A DNA stretch of 17,943 nt from Actinomycetota bacterium (GCA_002737595.1 NSHZ01000027.1:1-17943), one strand, 5' to 3'. Positions 8,541 to 16,662 are shown, counted from the first letter of the stretch. Notes: generated by a model from the letters alone, not told the origin. A program made the numbers and translations.

Positions 8541-9911
8541 TTAACCGTGGGCGTGAAGTGGTTTACCAGCAAGAGCCATGTGGGCTTCACCGACCGCTTC
8601 GGAGAGGGTGGGGTGGGCATGGATAAGAGAGGCCACATCAATTGCCTCAGCTTCCCAATTGAAAATAAGTTGTGCCTCGGCAAGGAGTTCTCCTACGCGA
8701 GAGCCCACCATGTGTACGCCGAGAACAGGGCCATTCTTTTGACCGACGAGCTTGATGGAGCCGGCTGTACGCAGGATTTGTGCCTTGCCATTTCCGGCAA
8801 GATCGTAATTAATTTCTATGACATCGTGGCCTGCAGCTTTTGCTTGTGCAGTGGTGAGTCCCACCGAAGCAACTTCTGGCTCGGAATAAGTGACGCGAGG
8901 TACACCGGCATAGTTGATGGGACGTGGGTTGAGTCCGGCAATTTCTTCGGCTACCAGAATGCCTTCGCCGAAACCGACGTGGGCAAGTTGCAAGGTAGGA
9001 ATGAGATCTCCGACGGCGAAGACGCCGGCCACGTTGGTGCGGCACTTCTCGTCGGCTAGCACGTATCCACGATCCATGGCGATACCCACTTCTTCGTAAC
9101 CAAGGTTTTGCGAAACTGGTCCGCGACCTACTGCGACGAGGAGCAGATCTGCTGTGATTTCCTTGCCGTCTTCCAATGTGACAGTCACGTGGTCGGCGCT
9201 GACCTTGTGACTGGCGTACTTCACACCGATTTCAAAGTTGATACCACGCTTACGGAAAGCGCGTTCAAGCAATTTGCTACTTGATTCATCTTCAGCGGGT
9301 ACGAGATGGGGGAGTCCCTCCACGATCGTGACATCGGAGCCAAAGGATTTCCAAACACTGGCGAATTCACAACCGATGACGCCTCCGCCAAGAATGATGA
9401 CGCTGTTTGGTACCGATTCCATCTTAACCGCGTGATCACTCGTGACAACTCGCTTACCATCGATCTCAAGGCCGGGCAAAGACTTTGGCACTGAACCTGT
9501 AGCTAGTACCACGTTCCTGCCGGTGTACTTCACGCCATTTACTTCGACAGTATCTTTTGCGACGAGTTTGCCGGCGCCTTCGACGTAGGTGATGTTGCGG
9601 CTTTTGACGAGTCCTTGCAAACCTTTGTGAAGTTTCGTGATGACGCCATCTTTGTAGGCGTTGACTCCAAGCATGTCAATTGAGTGGAATTCCGCATTCA
9701 CGCCAAAGTGCGCAGCATCGCGTGTGTTGTCCGCAATCTCTGCAGAGTGAAGAAGCGCCTTGGTGGGGATGCAGCCGCGGTGAAGGCAAGTTCCTCCGAG
9801 GAGATCCTTTTCTATGAGGACCACATTCATGCCGAGTTGGGCTGAACGCAGAGCGCAGGCGTACCCACCACTGCCGCCACCCAAGATGACTACATCAAAT
9901 TGCTCGGCCAC
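8541..9911 (-). CDS. lpdA: Dihydrolipoyl dehydrogenase (E3)
   Basis: E3 reoxidises dihydrolipoyl groups with FAD and a redox disulfide, handing electrons to NAD+. It serves 2-oxoacid dehydrogenase complexes and the glycine cleavage system. The 456-residue protein has the FAD-binding GGGSGGYACA near residue 11 and the active disulfide Cys42/Cys47 in GGTCLHRGCIPTKALL. An NAD-binding segment IILGGGVIGCEFASVW lies mid-protein, and the C-terminal HPTLSE supplies the acid-base pair His433/Glu438. Length is normal. The start is GTG 9911 with GGGAG seven bases upstream. The E2 gene follows after 17 bases in the same direction. Upstream, 55 bases separate it from pepA, with no clear promoter or terminator, so read-through from pepA is possible. 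Confidence 0.97.
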   Translation of the reverse strand: MAEQFDVVILGGGSGGYACALRSAQLGMNVVLIEKDLLGGTCLHRGCIPTKALLHSAEIADNTRDAAHFGVNAEFHSIDMLGVNAYKDGVITKLHKGLQGLVKSRNITYVEGAGKLVAKDTVEVNGVKYTGRNVVLATGSVPKSLPGLEIDGKRVVTSDHAVKMESVPNSVIILGGGVIGCEFASVWKSFGSDVTIVEGLPHLVPAEDESSSKLLERAFRKRGINFEIGVKYASHKVSADHVTVTLEDGKEITADLLLVAVGRGPVSQNLGYEEVGIAMDRGYVLADEKCRTNVAGVFAVGDLIPTLQLAHVGFGEGILVAEEIAGLNPRPINYAGVPRVTYSEPEVASVGLTTAQAKAAGHDVIEINYDLAGNGKAQILRTAGSIKLVGQKNGPVLGVHMVGSRVGELLAEAQLIFNWEAEAIDVASLIHAHPTLSEAVGEAHMALAGKPLHAHG

Positions 9912-9966
9912 GCGTTGCTCCCAGATCTCTCGCTCAACACCTGCTGAGGTAATCCTGCCACCTATT

Positions 9967-11475
9967 TCAACGCCCGCTAGACGCTTCAGCTAGTCGAATG
10001 AGGGTGCGAACGGCCACACCCGTCCCGCCCACCGGGGTGTAGCCGTGTGGGGCGGCCGTATTGAAGGCAGGACCGGCGATATCGAGGTGGGCCCAGGGCT
10101 GGTCTTCCTGCACAAACTCCTGGAGGAAGAGGCCTGCCGTGAGCATGCCACCGAAGCGATCGCCGATATTGGCGATATCGGCGATGGGAGAGTCGAGGGA
10201 GGCGCGCAGTTCCTGCGGAAGCGGCATTGGCCAGAAGGACTCGCCCGCCTCCTCGGCAGCTGCCAAGAAAGCCTCGGTCAATACTTCATCGTTACCCATG
10301 ATCGCACTGGTGCGCTTTCCGAGGGCGACTTCTTGGGCGCCGGTAAGTGTGGCCACATCTACCATCGCGTCAAGCCGCTTGCTGCCCTTGTTGCCAAGTT
10401 CTTGGGCGCGCATCATGGCATCAGCGAGCACCAGGCGGCCTTCAGCGTCGGGATTGAGTACTTCAACTGTGCGGCCACCATATGTGGTGAGGACATCACT
10501 TGGACGTGTGGCAGTGTCGCTGGGCATGTTCTCGGCGAGTGCGGCCCATGCGTCAATGGTGATGGGAAGTTTGAGTTGGGCAATCGCGATGATCGCTGCA
10601 CAGACAGCAGCAGCACCGCTCATGTCGGATTTCATCGCTTCCATTCCAGCAGCAGGCTTCAATGCAATTCCACCAGTATCGAATGTGATGCCTTTGCCGA
10701 TATAGGCATGGTGAGCCTTTGATCGCGTGGGTGTGTAGGTGAGGTGGAGGAGTCGCGGGGGATTGGCACTTCCTTGCCCGACACCGATGATGCCCCCATA
10801 CCCACCTTTACGAAGCGCAGCCTCGTCAAGGACTTCCACTTTTACGCCAACGCTCTTTGCAAGCGGGCGGATGTGATCAACGAATGAGATAGGTGTGAGA
10901 TGGCTTGGAGGCATATTGATCAAGTTGCGAGTGAGGTGGACGGCATCTGCAATTGCACTCGCGCGAGCAATTACTTTGCGCGCCGGGGCCGTGCCGGCAA
11001 GTGGTGAAAGGATCGTTACTGATGCGAGTGAGGCTTTGCGATCTGTCTTAGTAGATCCGCGGAAGTCATCGAAGGTGTAGGCACCGAGGAGCGCTCCTTC
11101 GGCGATCGCGGCAACCGCCGGTAATTTTGCGCAAGGCAGCGCAAAGGCGGCGCTCTCAATTCCTGCAAGTGCGCGGGCGGCTGCTCCAGCGGCGCGGCGC
11201 AAGACTTCGTGCGGGTAGGCACTCCGGGCGTGCTGCTTTCCGAGACCAGTAATAACGAGCAACTTAGAAGTGGTGCCAGGCAACTTGATGACTTCATCGC
11301 TCTTGCCGGTGGCGCCGAGATCTTGGAGGGCTTCAAGGAGATCGGCCTCATCGATCTGAGCGGTGCCCGTCTCAAGAACGAGACCCTTTTCGTTCTGAGC
11401 TAGACCGATAACAAGGGCCTGGCTACTTCCTGAGCCGGCAAGAGAACCTTTAGGTGCAAGAGTGATCGTTGTCAT
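9967..11475 (-). CDS. pepA: Leucyl aminopeptidase (M17 family)
   Basis: A cytosolic two-metal aminopeptidase that removes N-terminal residues during peptide turnover. The 502-residue protein has the usual variable N-terminal domain and a conserved catalytic domain. All metal and catalytic residues can be placed by their constant offset of nine from E. coli PepA: Lys261, Asp266, catalytic Lys273, Asp284, Asp343, Glu345 and catalytic Arg347. The family signature NTDAEGRL reads NPDAEGRL here, a Thr-to-Pro change next to the metal-binding Asp. The ATG at 11475 has no Shine-Dalgarno sequence but a TAGGCT six bases before it, suggesting a leaderless message. It is transcribed away from gcvT across a 39-base gap. 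Its position between the E2/E3 genes and gcvT matches other actinomycetes. Confidence 0.95.
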   Translation of the reverse strand: MTTITLAPKGSLAGSGSSQALVIGLAQNEKGLVLETGTAQIDEADLLEALQDLGATGKSDEVIKLPGTTSKLLVITGLGKQHARSAYPHEVLRRAAGAAARALAGIESAAFALPCAKLPAVAAIAEGALLGAYTFDDFRGSTKTDRKASLASVTILSPLAGTAPARKVIARASAIADAVHLTRNLINMPPSHLTPISFVDHIRPLAKSVGVKVEVLDEAALRKGGYGGIIGVGQGSANPPRLLHLTYTPTRSKAHHAYIGKGITFDTGGIALKPAAGMEAMKSDMSGAAAVCAAIIAIAQLKLPITIDAWAALAENMPSDTATRPSDVLTTYGGRTVEVLNPDAEGRLVLADAMMRAQELGNKGSKRLDAMVDVATLTGAQEVALGKRTSAIMGNDEVLTEAFLAAAEEAGESFWPMPLPQELRASLDSPIADIANIGDRFGGMLTAGLFLQEFVQEDQPWAHLDIAGPAFNTAAPHGYTPVGGTGVAVRTLIRLAEASSGR

Positions 11476-11487
11476 GAGGAGAGCCTA
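11476..11487 (-). promoter_or_regulatory. Putative -10 element for leaderless pepA
   Basis: Minus-strand TAGGCT at 11487-11482 ends six bases before the pepA ATG, in the TANNNT form expected for actinobacterial -10 boxes. The six bases between (CTCCTC-type, pyrimidine-rich) contain no ribosome binding site. No clear -35 is visible. Confidence 0.5.
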
Positions 11488-11501
11488 ACCCGACAACCCT
11501 C

Positions 11502-11514
11502 TAGGCTGGAACTC
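11502..11514 (+). promoter_or_regulatory. Putative -10 element for leaderless gcvT
   Basis: Plus-strand TAGGCT at 11502-11507 ends seven bases before the gcvT ATG. With the pepA element it makes a divergent pair only 14 bases apart in a 39-base intergenic region, so the two polymerase sites must compete or overlap. There is no purine-rich ribosome binding site at a useful distance (only GGAA). Confidence 0.5.
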
Positions 11515-12648
11515 ATGAGCGAATCACCCCTTCCACTCCTCCACTCACCCTTACATGCAGTGCACCTCGCCCTCGGCGCAAAGATGGCCGATTTTGGTGG
11601 CTGGGAGATGCCTATTGAGTACCCAGCCGCCATTGGCGGTGGCGTGCTTGCTGAACATCAGGCAGTTCGAAATGCGGTGGGACTCTTCGATGTCTCGCAC
11701 TTAGGCAAAGCCCTGGTAGCCGGAATTGGCGCGCGAGAGTTTATTAATTCCTGCTTTACCAATGATTTAGATCGCATCTCTGCTGGCCAGGCGCAGTACA
11801 CACTCTGCTGCGATGAGAGTGGCGGCGTGGTCGATGATCTCATTCAGTATCTGCGCAGTGACGAAGAAGTCTTTTTGATTCCCAACGCCTCCAATACCAC
11901 CGAAGTTGTTCGTCGGCTTCAGGCTGCTGCGCCTGCGGGAATCACCGTCACTAATCAACATCGAGATTTTGCAGTCATTGCAGTGCAAGGTCCACGGGCT
12001 CTCGATGTCTTGAAAGATCTCGGTCTCCCGTATGAACTGGCGTACATGGCATTTGTGGATACGACGTGGAGTGCTCCCAGCGGTGATTCGATCCCTTTGA
12101 TTGTCTGCCGTACGGGCTACACCGGCGAATATGGATTTGAACTCCTGCCGGCTTCTGACGGCGCATTAACTTTATGGAACTCTCTCAGCGAAAGTGCAGC
12201 CAAGTTCGGCGGACGAGCCTGTGGCCTAGGCGCTCGCGATACCTTGCGTACTGAAATGGGTTACCCGTTACATGGACACGAACTATCTCTTGGTATTTCT
12301 CCGGTACAGGCAAGTGCAAATTGGGCTGTGGGTTGGAAGAAAGAGAGCTTTTGGGGGCGTACTGCGCTGCTTGCGCAACGTGAAGCTGGTGCGAAGCGTG
12401 TTCTCAGGGCCATCACATCGCTGGATCGAGGAATTCCACGGGCAGGCATGGAGCTCAAAAGTTCAAGTGGCGAAATAGTGGGAGTGCTTACGAGCGGAAC
12501 ATTTTCTCCGACACTTAAGATTGGAATCGGATTAGCACTAGTCGATGCAGGCTTTGCGGTGGGCGATCATCTCTCACTTGATGTACGAGGGCGCGTGAGC
12601 GATGTGGTTATCACGAAATTTCCGCTCGTTGAAAGTCAGGTTCGCTAG
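11515..12648 (+). CDS. gcvT: Aminomethyltransferase (glycine cleavage T-protein)
   Basis: GcvT takes the aminomethyl group from the lipoylated H-protein and transfers its one-carbon unit to tetrahydrofolate, releasing ammonia. The 377-residue protein shows MADFGGWEMP (24-33), the SGGVVDDLIQY segment around residues 102-112 with the catalytic Asp, RTGYTGEYGFE, GLGARDTLRTEMGYPLHGHEL-like folate-pocket residues, and the C-terminal TSGTFSPTL. TGEYGFE replaces the commoner TGEDGFE. The other cleavage genes (gcvP, gcvH) are not in the window, as is common in actinomycetes; lpdA, which supplies the E3 step, is nearby. The 3' end overlaps the convergent S-component gene by 38 bases, with no terminator between them. 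Confidence 0.95.
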   Translation: MSESPLPLLHSPLHAVHLALGAKMADFGGWEMPIEYPAAIGGGVLAEHQAVRNAVGLFDVSHLGKALVAGIGAREFINSCFTNDLDRISAGQAQYTLCCDESGGVVDDLIQYLRSDEEVFLIPNASNTTEVVRRLQAAAPAGITVTNQHRDFAVIAVQGPRALDVLKDLGLPYELAYMAFVDTTWSAPSGDSIPLIVCRTGYTGEYGFELLPASDGALTLWNSLSESAAKFGGRACGLGARDTLRTEMGYPLHGHELSLGISPVQASANWAVGWKKESFWGRTALLAQREAGAKRVLRAITSLDRGIPRAGMELKSSSGEIVGVLTSGTFSPTLKIGIGLALVDAGFAVGDHLSLDVRGRVSDVVITKFPLVESQVR

Positions 12649-13384
12649 AGCTAAAGGCTGCACGACGATTCACGCGCTGCAGGGCGCGCATGATGGGTGT
12701 GCCTAAAGTGAGAATGAGGAATGCGGTAAATATCGCGCGAGGTATATCCCAAGCCAATCCAGTGGTGGCATGAAAGACCAAAAAGTGACGTACGTTCTCA
12801 GTGAGAGCGCCACCTGCGACATAAGAAATGGAGGTATTGCCTCCCAGCCACGGCCAGAATTGGAGGTCCATCAACAATCCATAAGCGAGAGAGGCGACTA
12901 TCGCGTACCCGGCTAGTACGAAAATTTCTACTCGGCCGCTGCACCTCGGCAGGGAGGCGGCGCCTAGAGCAACCGCTGCGGCGGCCAGCATTTGATAGGG
13001 CAACCAGGGTCCCACGCCACCGGTAATAAGTGCGGATGCAAAGAGCGAGAGAGTCCCCAAGAGGAAAGCGAATTCGCGTCCGAAAACACGTGCACCCAAA
13101 ATAATCGGCAACCAGATGGGTTCGATACCCGCCTGCCCAGCGCCGACAGTCCTAAGCGCCGTGGCGAAAGCTATGAGTACTCCAAGGAGTGCAACTGCGC
13201 GCACGTCGATGCGGCCATGTGTGATCGCTGATATTCCGACTGCCAGAACTAAAGGCAGTAAAACTAGAAAGAGCCAGTGACCACTATTTTGAACTTGGCT
13301 GGACGCGGAGATGAATAGCGGCCACGTGAAGGCGCCCACGCCGATAACGCCGACGAGCATAAGTGCCAAGCTGTTTCGCTTCAC
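12611..13384 (-). CDS. ECF transporter S component, probable cobalamin (CbrT-like)
   Basis: The S component of an energy-coupling-factor (ECF) importer binds the vitamin in the membrane. The 257-residue protein has about six hydrophobic segments (about 8-26, 36-54, 62-82, 104-142, 152-172 and 214-232). The loop GAGQAGIEPIWLPIILGARVFG and the segment TGGVGPWLPYQMLAAA are ones I recognise from actinobacterial S components of the CbrT-like group. It is the last gene of the operon led by a cobalamin riboswitch, which makes cobalamin or another corrinoid the likely substrate; the protein alone does not prove that. The start GTG overlaps the ATPase stop (GTGA), so translation is coupled. The C-terminal 20 residues are polar and encoded by DNA that also encodes the end of gcvT on the other strand. 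Confidence 0.85.
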   Translation of the reverse strand: MKRNSLALMLVGVIGVGAFTWPLFISASSQVQNSGHWLFLVLLPLVLAVGISAITHGRIDVRAVALLGVLIAFATALRTVGAGQAGIEPIWLPIILGARVFGREFAFLLGTLSLFASALITGGVGPWLPYQMLAAAAVALGAASLPRCSGRVEIFVLAGYAIVASLAYGLLMDLQFWPWLGGNTSISYVAGGALTENVRHFLVFHATTGLAWDIPRAIFTAFLILTLGTPIMRALQRVNRRAAFSSSEPDFQRAEIS

Positions 13385-14991
13385 GCCAGTGGGTGTTCTG
13401 CGTGAGCGACGTCGCGCACTGTCATGAATCTGCTCGGGGCCAAAATCTTTTGAATCTGTGGGGCAAAAGCTGGAGATGCGGTGAGAACTTCGTCAGTGTC
13501 GCCATCAGCAACGAGTTCACCCTCTGCCAGAACCATCACGCGATCCGCAATCTCAGCAACAAGTTCGACATCATGAGTTGCCAACACGATGGCATGACCT
13601 TCATTCGCTAATTTCCGCAAAATGTTTCCCAGGCGAGCTTTGGCTTGGTAATCCAAACCGCGGGTGGGTTCATCAAGTAGCAGAAGTGGTGGCTCTGCGG
13701 CAGCTACTACGGCGAGTGCTAAGGCGAGTCGTTGCCCCTCCGAAAGATCCCTTGGATGCAAGCGGTGATCAATTTCGGGAGTAATAATGTTCAGCAAATT
13801 GCTCGTGGTACCGGCAATGAGCCCGCGATCTTTATCATTTGCCGCGCACTCCGCAGTAACTGACTCGCTGAAGAGTAGATCGCCTGGCTCTTGGGGTACG
13901 AAGCCCACCAAGCGCGAAAGCGAGTGGCTGGAGAGTTCGCTCGGCTTATGTCCCCCTAATGTGAGCGCGCCTCGATCCGGCGACTTGAGTCCCACAAAAG
14001 TAGCGAGCAGAGTCGACTTTCCCGCACCATTTCGCCCCATCACTGCAGAAATTGTCCCGCGGGAAAAAGAGAGCGAGATATCTTGCAGCGCAACACGTTT
14101 TCCGTAAGCGACGGTAATCCCGTCGCATAGGGCAAACTTTTCATCGGGCAAGAAGGTGTTGTGGCGTTTTACTGGTGGCGATGCAGTCGCGAGTCGCTCA
14201 CGAAGCGATTCGGCAAGACGCCGCGCATCTCTGATAGTCAGTGGAAGGGGATCCCAGGATTCGCGGCGTGCTAATTCAATAAGTGGTGGTACGAATTCGC
14301 TCTTCTTAAGTGCAGTAACCGGGTCACTGATTGTTACGCGACCATCTCCATGCACATGAATAATGCGATCAACGTACTGCACCACACGTTCAAGACGATG
14401 TTCGGCGATGATGATCGTCATGCCCACGTCATGTACGAGGCGTTGGAGTAGCGCCAGCACTTCATCGGCAGCAGTGGGGTCAAGGGCGCTGGTGGGTTCA
14501 TCAAGTAACAAGATTTTGGGGTGAGCGGTCAAGGCCGCACCGATTGCCACGCGCTGTTGTTCGCCTGCAGAGAGAGTTGCCATGGATCGAGCGCGCAAGG
14601 CATTGAGGCCGAGCAAGTCCAGCGTCTCTTCCACGCGTTTGCGCATTACTTCGGGGGAGAGTCCCAGCGACTCCATAGTGAAGGCGAGTTCGTCCTCTAC
14701 ACGATCTGAAACAAATCCAGCAAGGGGATCTTGGCCGATATAACCAATCGACGCTGCTAAGTCTCGCGGACGTAGATTCCGGATTGAGCGGTCGTTGACG
14801 TGTACGTCTCCAGTGAGTTCTCCGCCAGTGAGATGTGGAGTGAGTCCATTCATGACTCGCAAGAGTGAGGACTTGCCCGAGCCGGTTGCTCCCATGAGCA
14901 ATACGAATTCTCCAGCCAAAATTTCTAGATTGACATCGGCAAATACTGGATCTCCCTGATAGCGAAGTGAGGTATTCGTGAGTGAAATCAT
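13381..14991 (-). CDS. ECF transporter ATPase, two fused ABC domains
   Basis: A 536-residue protein combining both energy-coupling ATPases, which are separate EcfA and EcfA' chains in Firmicutes. Domain 1 has Walker A GATGSGKS (34-41), signature LSAGE (140-144), Walker B ILLLDE (160-165) and switch His198 in AEHR. Domain 2 has Walker A GRNGAGKS (319-326), signature LSEGQ (416-420), Walker B LLLLDE (436-441) and switch His473 in ATHD. Both sites look competent. It drives import through the permease encoded upstream. I chose ATG 14991, which overlaps the permease stop as ATGA. The open frame extends to 15180, but that extension lies wholly inside the permease gene and is not ABC-like. Fused ECF ATPases of this kind are usual in actinomycetes. 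Confidence 0.95.
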   Translation of the reverse strand: MISLTNTSLRYQGDPVFADVNLEILAGEFVLLMGATGSGKSSLLRVMNGLTPHLTGGELTGDVHVNDRSIRNLRPRDLAASIGYIGQDPLAGFVSDRVEDELAFTMESLGLSPEVMRKRVEETLDLLGLNALRARSMATLSAGEQQRVAIGAALTAHPKILLLDEPTSALDPTAADEVLALLQRLVHDVGMTIIIAEHRLERVVQYVDRIIHVHGDGRVTISDPVTALKKSEFVPPLIELARRESWDPLPLTIRDARRLAESLRERLATASPPVKRHNTFLPDEKFALCDGITVAYGKRVALQDISLSFSRGTISAVMGRNGAGKSTLLATFVGLKSPDRGALTLGGHKPSELSSHSLSRLVGFVPQEPGDLLFSESVTAECAANDKDRGLIAGTTSNLLNIITPEIDHRLHPRDLSEGQRLALALAVVAAAEPPLLLLDEPTRGLDYQAKARLGNILRKLANEGHAIVLATHDVELVAEIADRVMVLAEGELVADGDTDEVLTASPAFAPQIQKILAPSRFMTVRDVAHAEHPLA

Positions 14992-16010
14992 GATTGACGA
15001 CCCAGGTAGAGGACGGGTGCACACACAAGGAGCAGGATGGATACCAATGCAGCATTGGTGTGAAGCAATGTGCCTGCAGCGGCTGCGACACTGACTCCGA
15101 GGATCGGCAGTGCGATGGCTTCTAAATTCCATTTGATCGGTCGGTAAACGGTGAGACGCAAATTCTTTCCACTGAGCCATAGGCCGATAACTGAGATCGC
15201 CGCAGCTACCGCAAGCACTGCCCAGGGGAAGTTGATAAATGAGGTAGGTATCAAAAGGAGATAAATGCCAGCCACTATTCCGAGTAACCCTAAGAGCAGC
15301 ATTGAGGCGCTTACTCGCCGACCATGCTTTTCCTGCGTTTGTCCATAGCCACGGCTCTCCATGGCTGCTGCTAGGTCTAGCGACTTAGTCAGTGCATCTT
15401 CAATGACGGGTATGAGCACGCGAGTAAGTGAAAGTCCACGACTTCCACGACTTCCACGCAATCTTTGTGCCGTCCTGATTCTCTTGATGCTCGCCACGAT
15501 CTGCGGCAAGAAAGTTGTGGAAACCACCACGATGATGCCAGCCTCGTGCAGCGCCCGGGGGAGTGATTTCAGCAATTCCTTCGGTTGGGTGAGCGAAGAA
15601 GCTGCGCCAAAGATGATCACCAGCGTGGCTAACTTCGCTCCTTCGCGGAGGATGAGCAAAATTTTTTCGGACGTCACCGGGCCGCCCACGCTGATTCCGG
15701 AGAGCCATTGGGGAAGGTGAGTACTAGGGAGAGTGAAAAGTACGTGCCCAGGAATATTGGCCCCAAAGAGAATTGCAATAATAAGACGGATGACGAGCAG
15801 GGTGGCCGCCAGATAAATCGCATAGTTTATTGAATGGCGCCAAGGGCCATCACTTCGACAGGTGAGCGAAACGACCACCACTCCAGCGGTGATCGCCGCT
15901 AGTGTCCAGGTGTTGGCGGCCGCGGACGCGGCAAAGGTGAGGGCGATTGCCCAACCCCACCATGCCAGTGGGTGGATACGCGTACTCCTTCGCGCGGTCG
16001 CCGGCTTCAT
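14988..16010 (-). CDS. ECF transporter permease (EcfT/CbiQ family T component)
   Basis: The T component is the membrane scaffold that joins the ATPases to the S component. The 340-residue protein begins with helices at about 14-50 and 61-85. It then has the cytoplasmic coupling helices with the two EcfT signatures, here AQRLRG (181-186) and ESRGYG (218-223), where the family consensus is A-R-G-like. It continues with hydrophobic helices at about 233-275 and 293-335, making it longer than a minimal EcfT of about 260 residues. A short duplication SRGSRG follows the first signature (tandem nine-base repeat at about 15438-15463). The ATG follows the preceding gene's TGA by one base, and its own stop overlaps the ATPase start. 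No cobalt-type CbiM or CbiN gene is present. Confidence 0.92.
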   Translation of the reverse strand: MKPATARRSTRIHPLAWWGWAIALTFAASAAANTWTLAAITAGVVVVSLTCRSDGPWRHSINYAIYLAATLLVIRLIIAILFGANIPGHVLFTLPSTHLPQWLSGISVGGPVTSEKILLILREGAKLATLVIIFGAASSLTQPKELLKSLPRALHEAGIIVVVSTTFLPQIVASIKRIRTAQRLRGSRGSRGLSLTRVLIPVIEDALTKSLDLAAAMESRGYGQTQEKHGRRVSASMLLLGLLGIVAGIYLLLIPTSFINFPWAVLAVAAAISVIGLWLSGKNLRLTVYRPIKWNLEAIALPILGVSVAAAAGTLLHTNAALVSILLLVCAPVLYLGRQS

Positions 16011-16011
16011 G

Positions 16012-16662
16012 TCAGAGTTGTTCTCTCCGCCGGGCTGCGATACGCCGGTAGACGAGCACCAACAAGATCACGCTCAAACCAAAGTTGAGAATTCGGATTC
16101 CCCAATTGGGTCCACTCTCCTCTGGTGATGGTGATGGTGATGATGATGCTGATGGTGTGAACTTCTCGCCACATCCCTCTTTCGGATAGGAGTTAATCCC
16201 GCAGATGAAGCCCACCGAGTCCGTGCGAATCTTGGCGACCTCATTGAGTACGTCATATCCATTCGCACTCACCGGCACGAGGGTGCAATCCACGATGGGC
16301 TTTGCAGGGGTTTGGCCGGCAGGTGCGTAGCTCTCTTTCCCAAAATCAACTACTACAGCCACTCGTTTCATGCCACTAGTAGCTTTTCTCTCTTTGCAGT
16401 ACTCCGGAAAATTTGCCCGAATGGTAATTGCTTCTGCTGCTTGTGGGCTCGTATTTGTTACCGAGAAGTACCACCCCTCAACACTTCCGTCTGCGGGAAT
16501 GCGAGTGGCGCCTTGGTTTGAATAGGACCAGGAAATTGAATCTTGGCTATTCCAATAAGACCAGTAGCGATAGAGGTCGCCTGATGCCTGCACGCTTGTC
16601 GAAGTACTCAGAGCCACAATGGTGACTGAAAGCACGACGACAAGCGAGAGGTACTTCTTCAT
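16012..16662 (-). CDS. Secreted, C-terminally anchored protein, SCO2322-like
   Basis: A 216-residue exported protein. A signal peptide (1-26, probable cleavage VQA-SG) leads into an aromatic block YRYWSYW (31-37), SWSYSNQG (44-51) and DGSVEGWYF (58-66). A beta-rich middle follows, then a segment GYDVLNEVAKI…GFICGINSYP with CGINSYPKEGC near 154-164. A Ser/Pro linker (about 170-182) leads to one transmembrane helix (about 186-203) and an Arg-rich tail, so the domain should sit on the outer face of the membrane. Four cysteines after the signal peptide (89, 126, 154, 164) allow two disulfides. I recall Streptomyces proteins of this type (SCO2322 family) beside ECF genes, but their function is not established. 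It is coupled on both sides (TGATG before, TGACATG after). Its position suggests a role in B12 capture; that is inference. Confidence 0.75.
   Translation of the reverse strand: MKKYLSLVVVLSVTIVALSTSTSVQASGDLYRYWSYWNSQDSISWSYSNQGATRIPADGSVEGWYFSVTNTSPQAAEAITIRANFPEYCKERKATSGMKRVAVVVDFGKESYAPAGQTPAKPIVDCTLVPVSANGYDVLNEVAKIRTDSVGFICGINSYPKEGCGEKFTPSASSSPSPSPEESGPNWGIRILNFGLSVILLVLVYRRIAARRREQL

Noticed and set aside
14992..15180. N-terminal extension of the ECF ATPase
   Set aside because: The extension lies entirely inside the permease gene and has no ABC features. The ATG at 14991, overlapping the permease stop, gives a normal domain start.
12611..16010. Cobalt (CbiMNQO) transporter
   Set aside because: The T component resembles CbiQ, but no CbiM or CbiN is encoded. 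The S component and riboswitch point to the finished vitamin, not the metal.
16074..16268. Histidine-rich minus-strand frame that might be a metal-binding peptide
   Set aside because: It is an out-of-frame reading of the GGTGAT-type repeats that encode the Ser/Pro linker of the anchored secreted protein.
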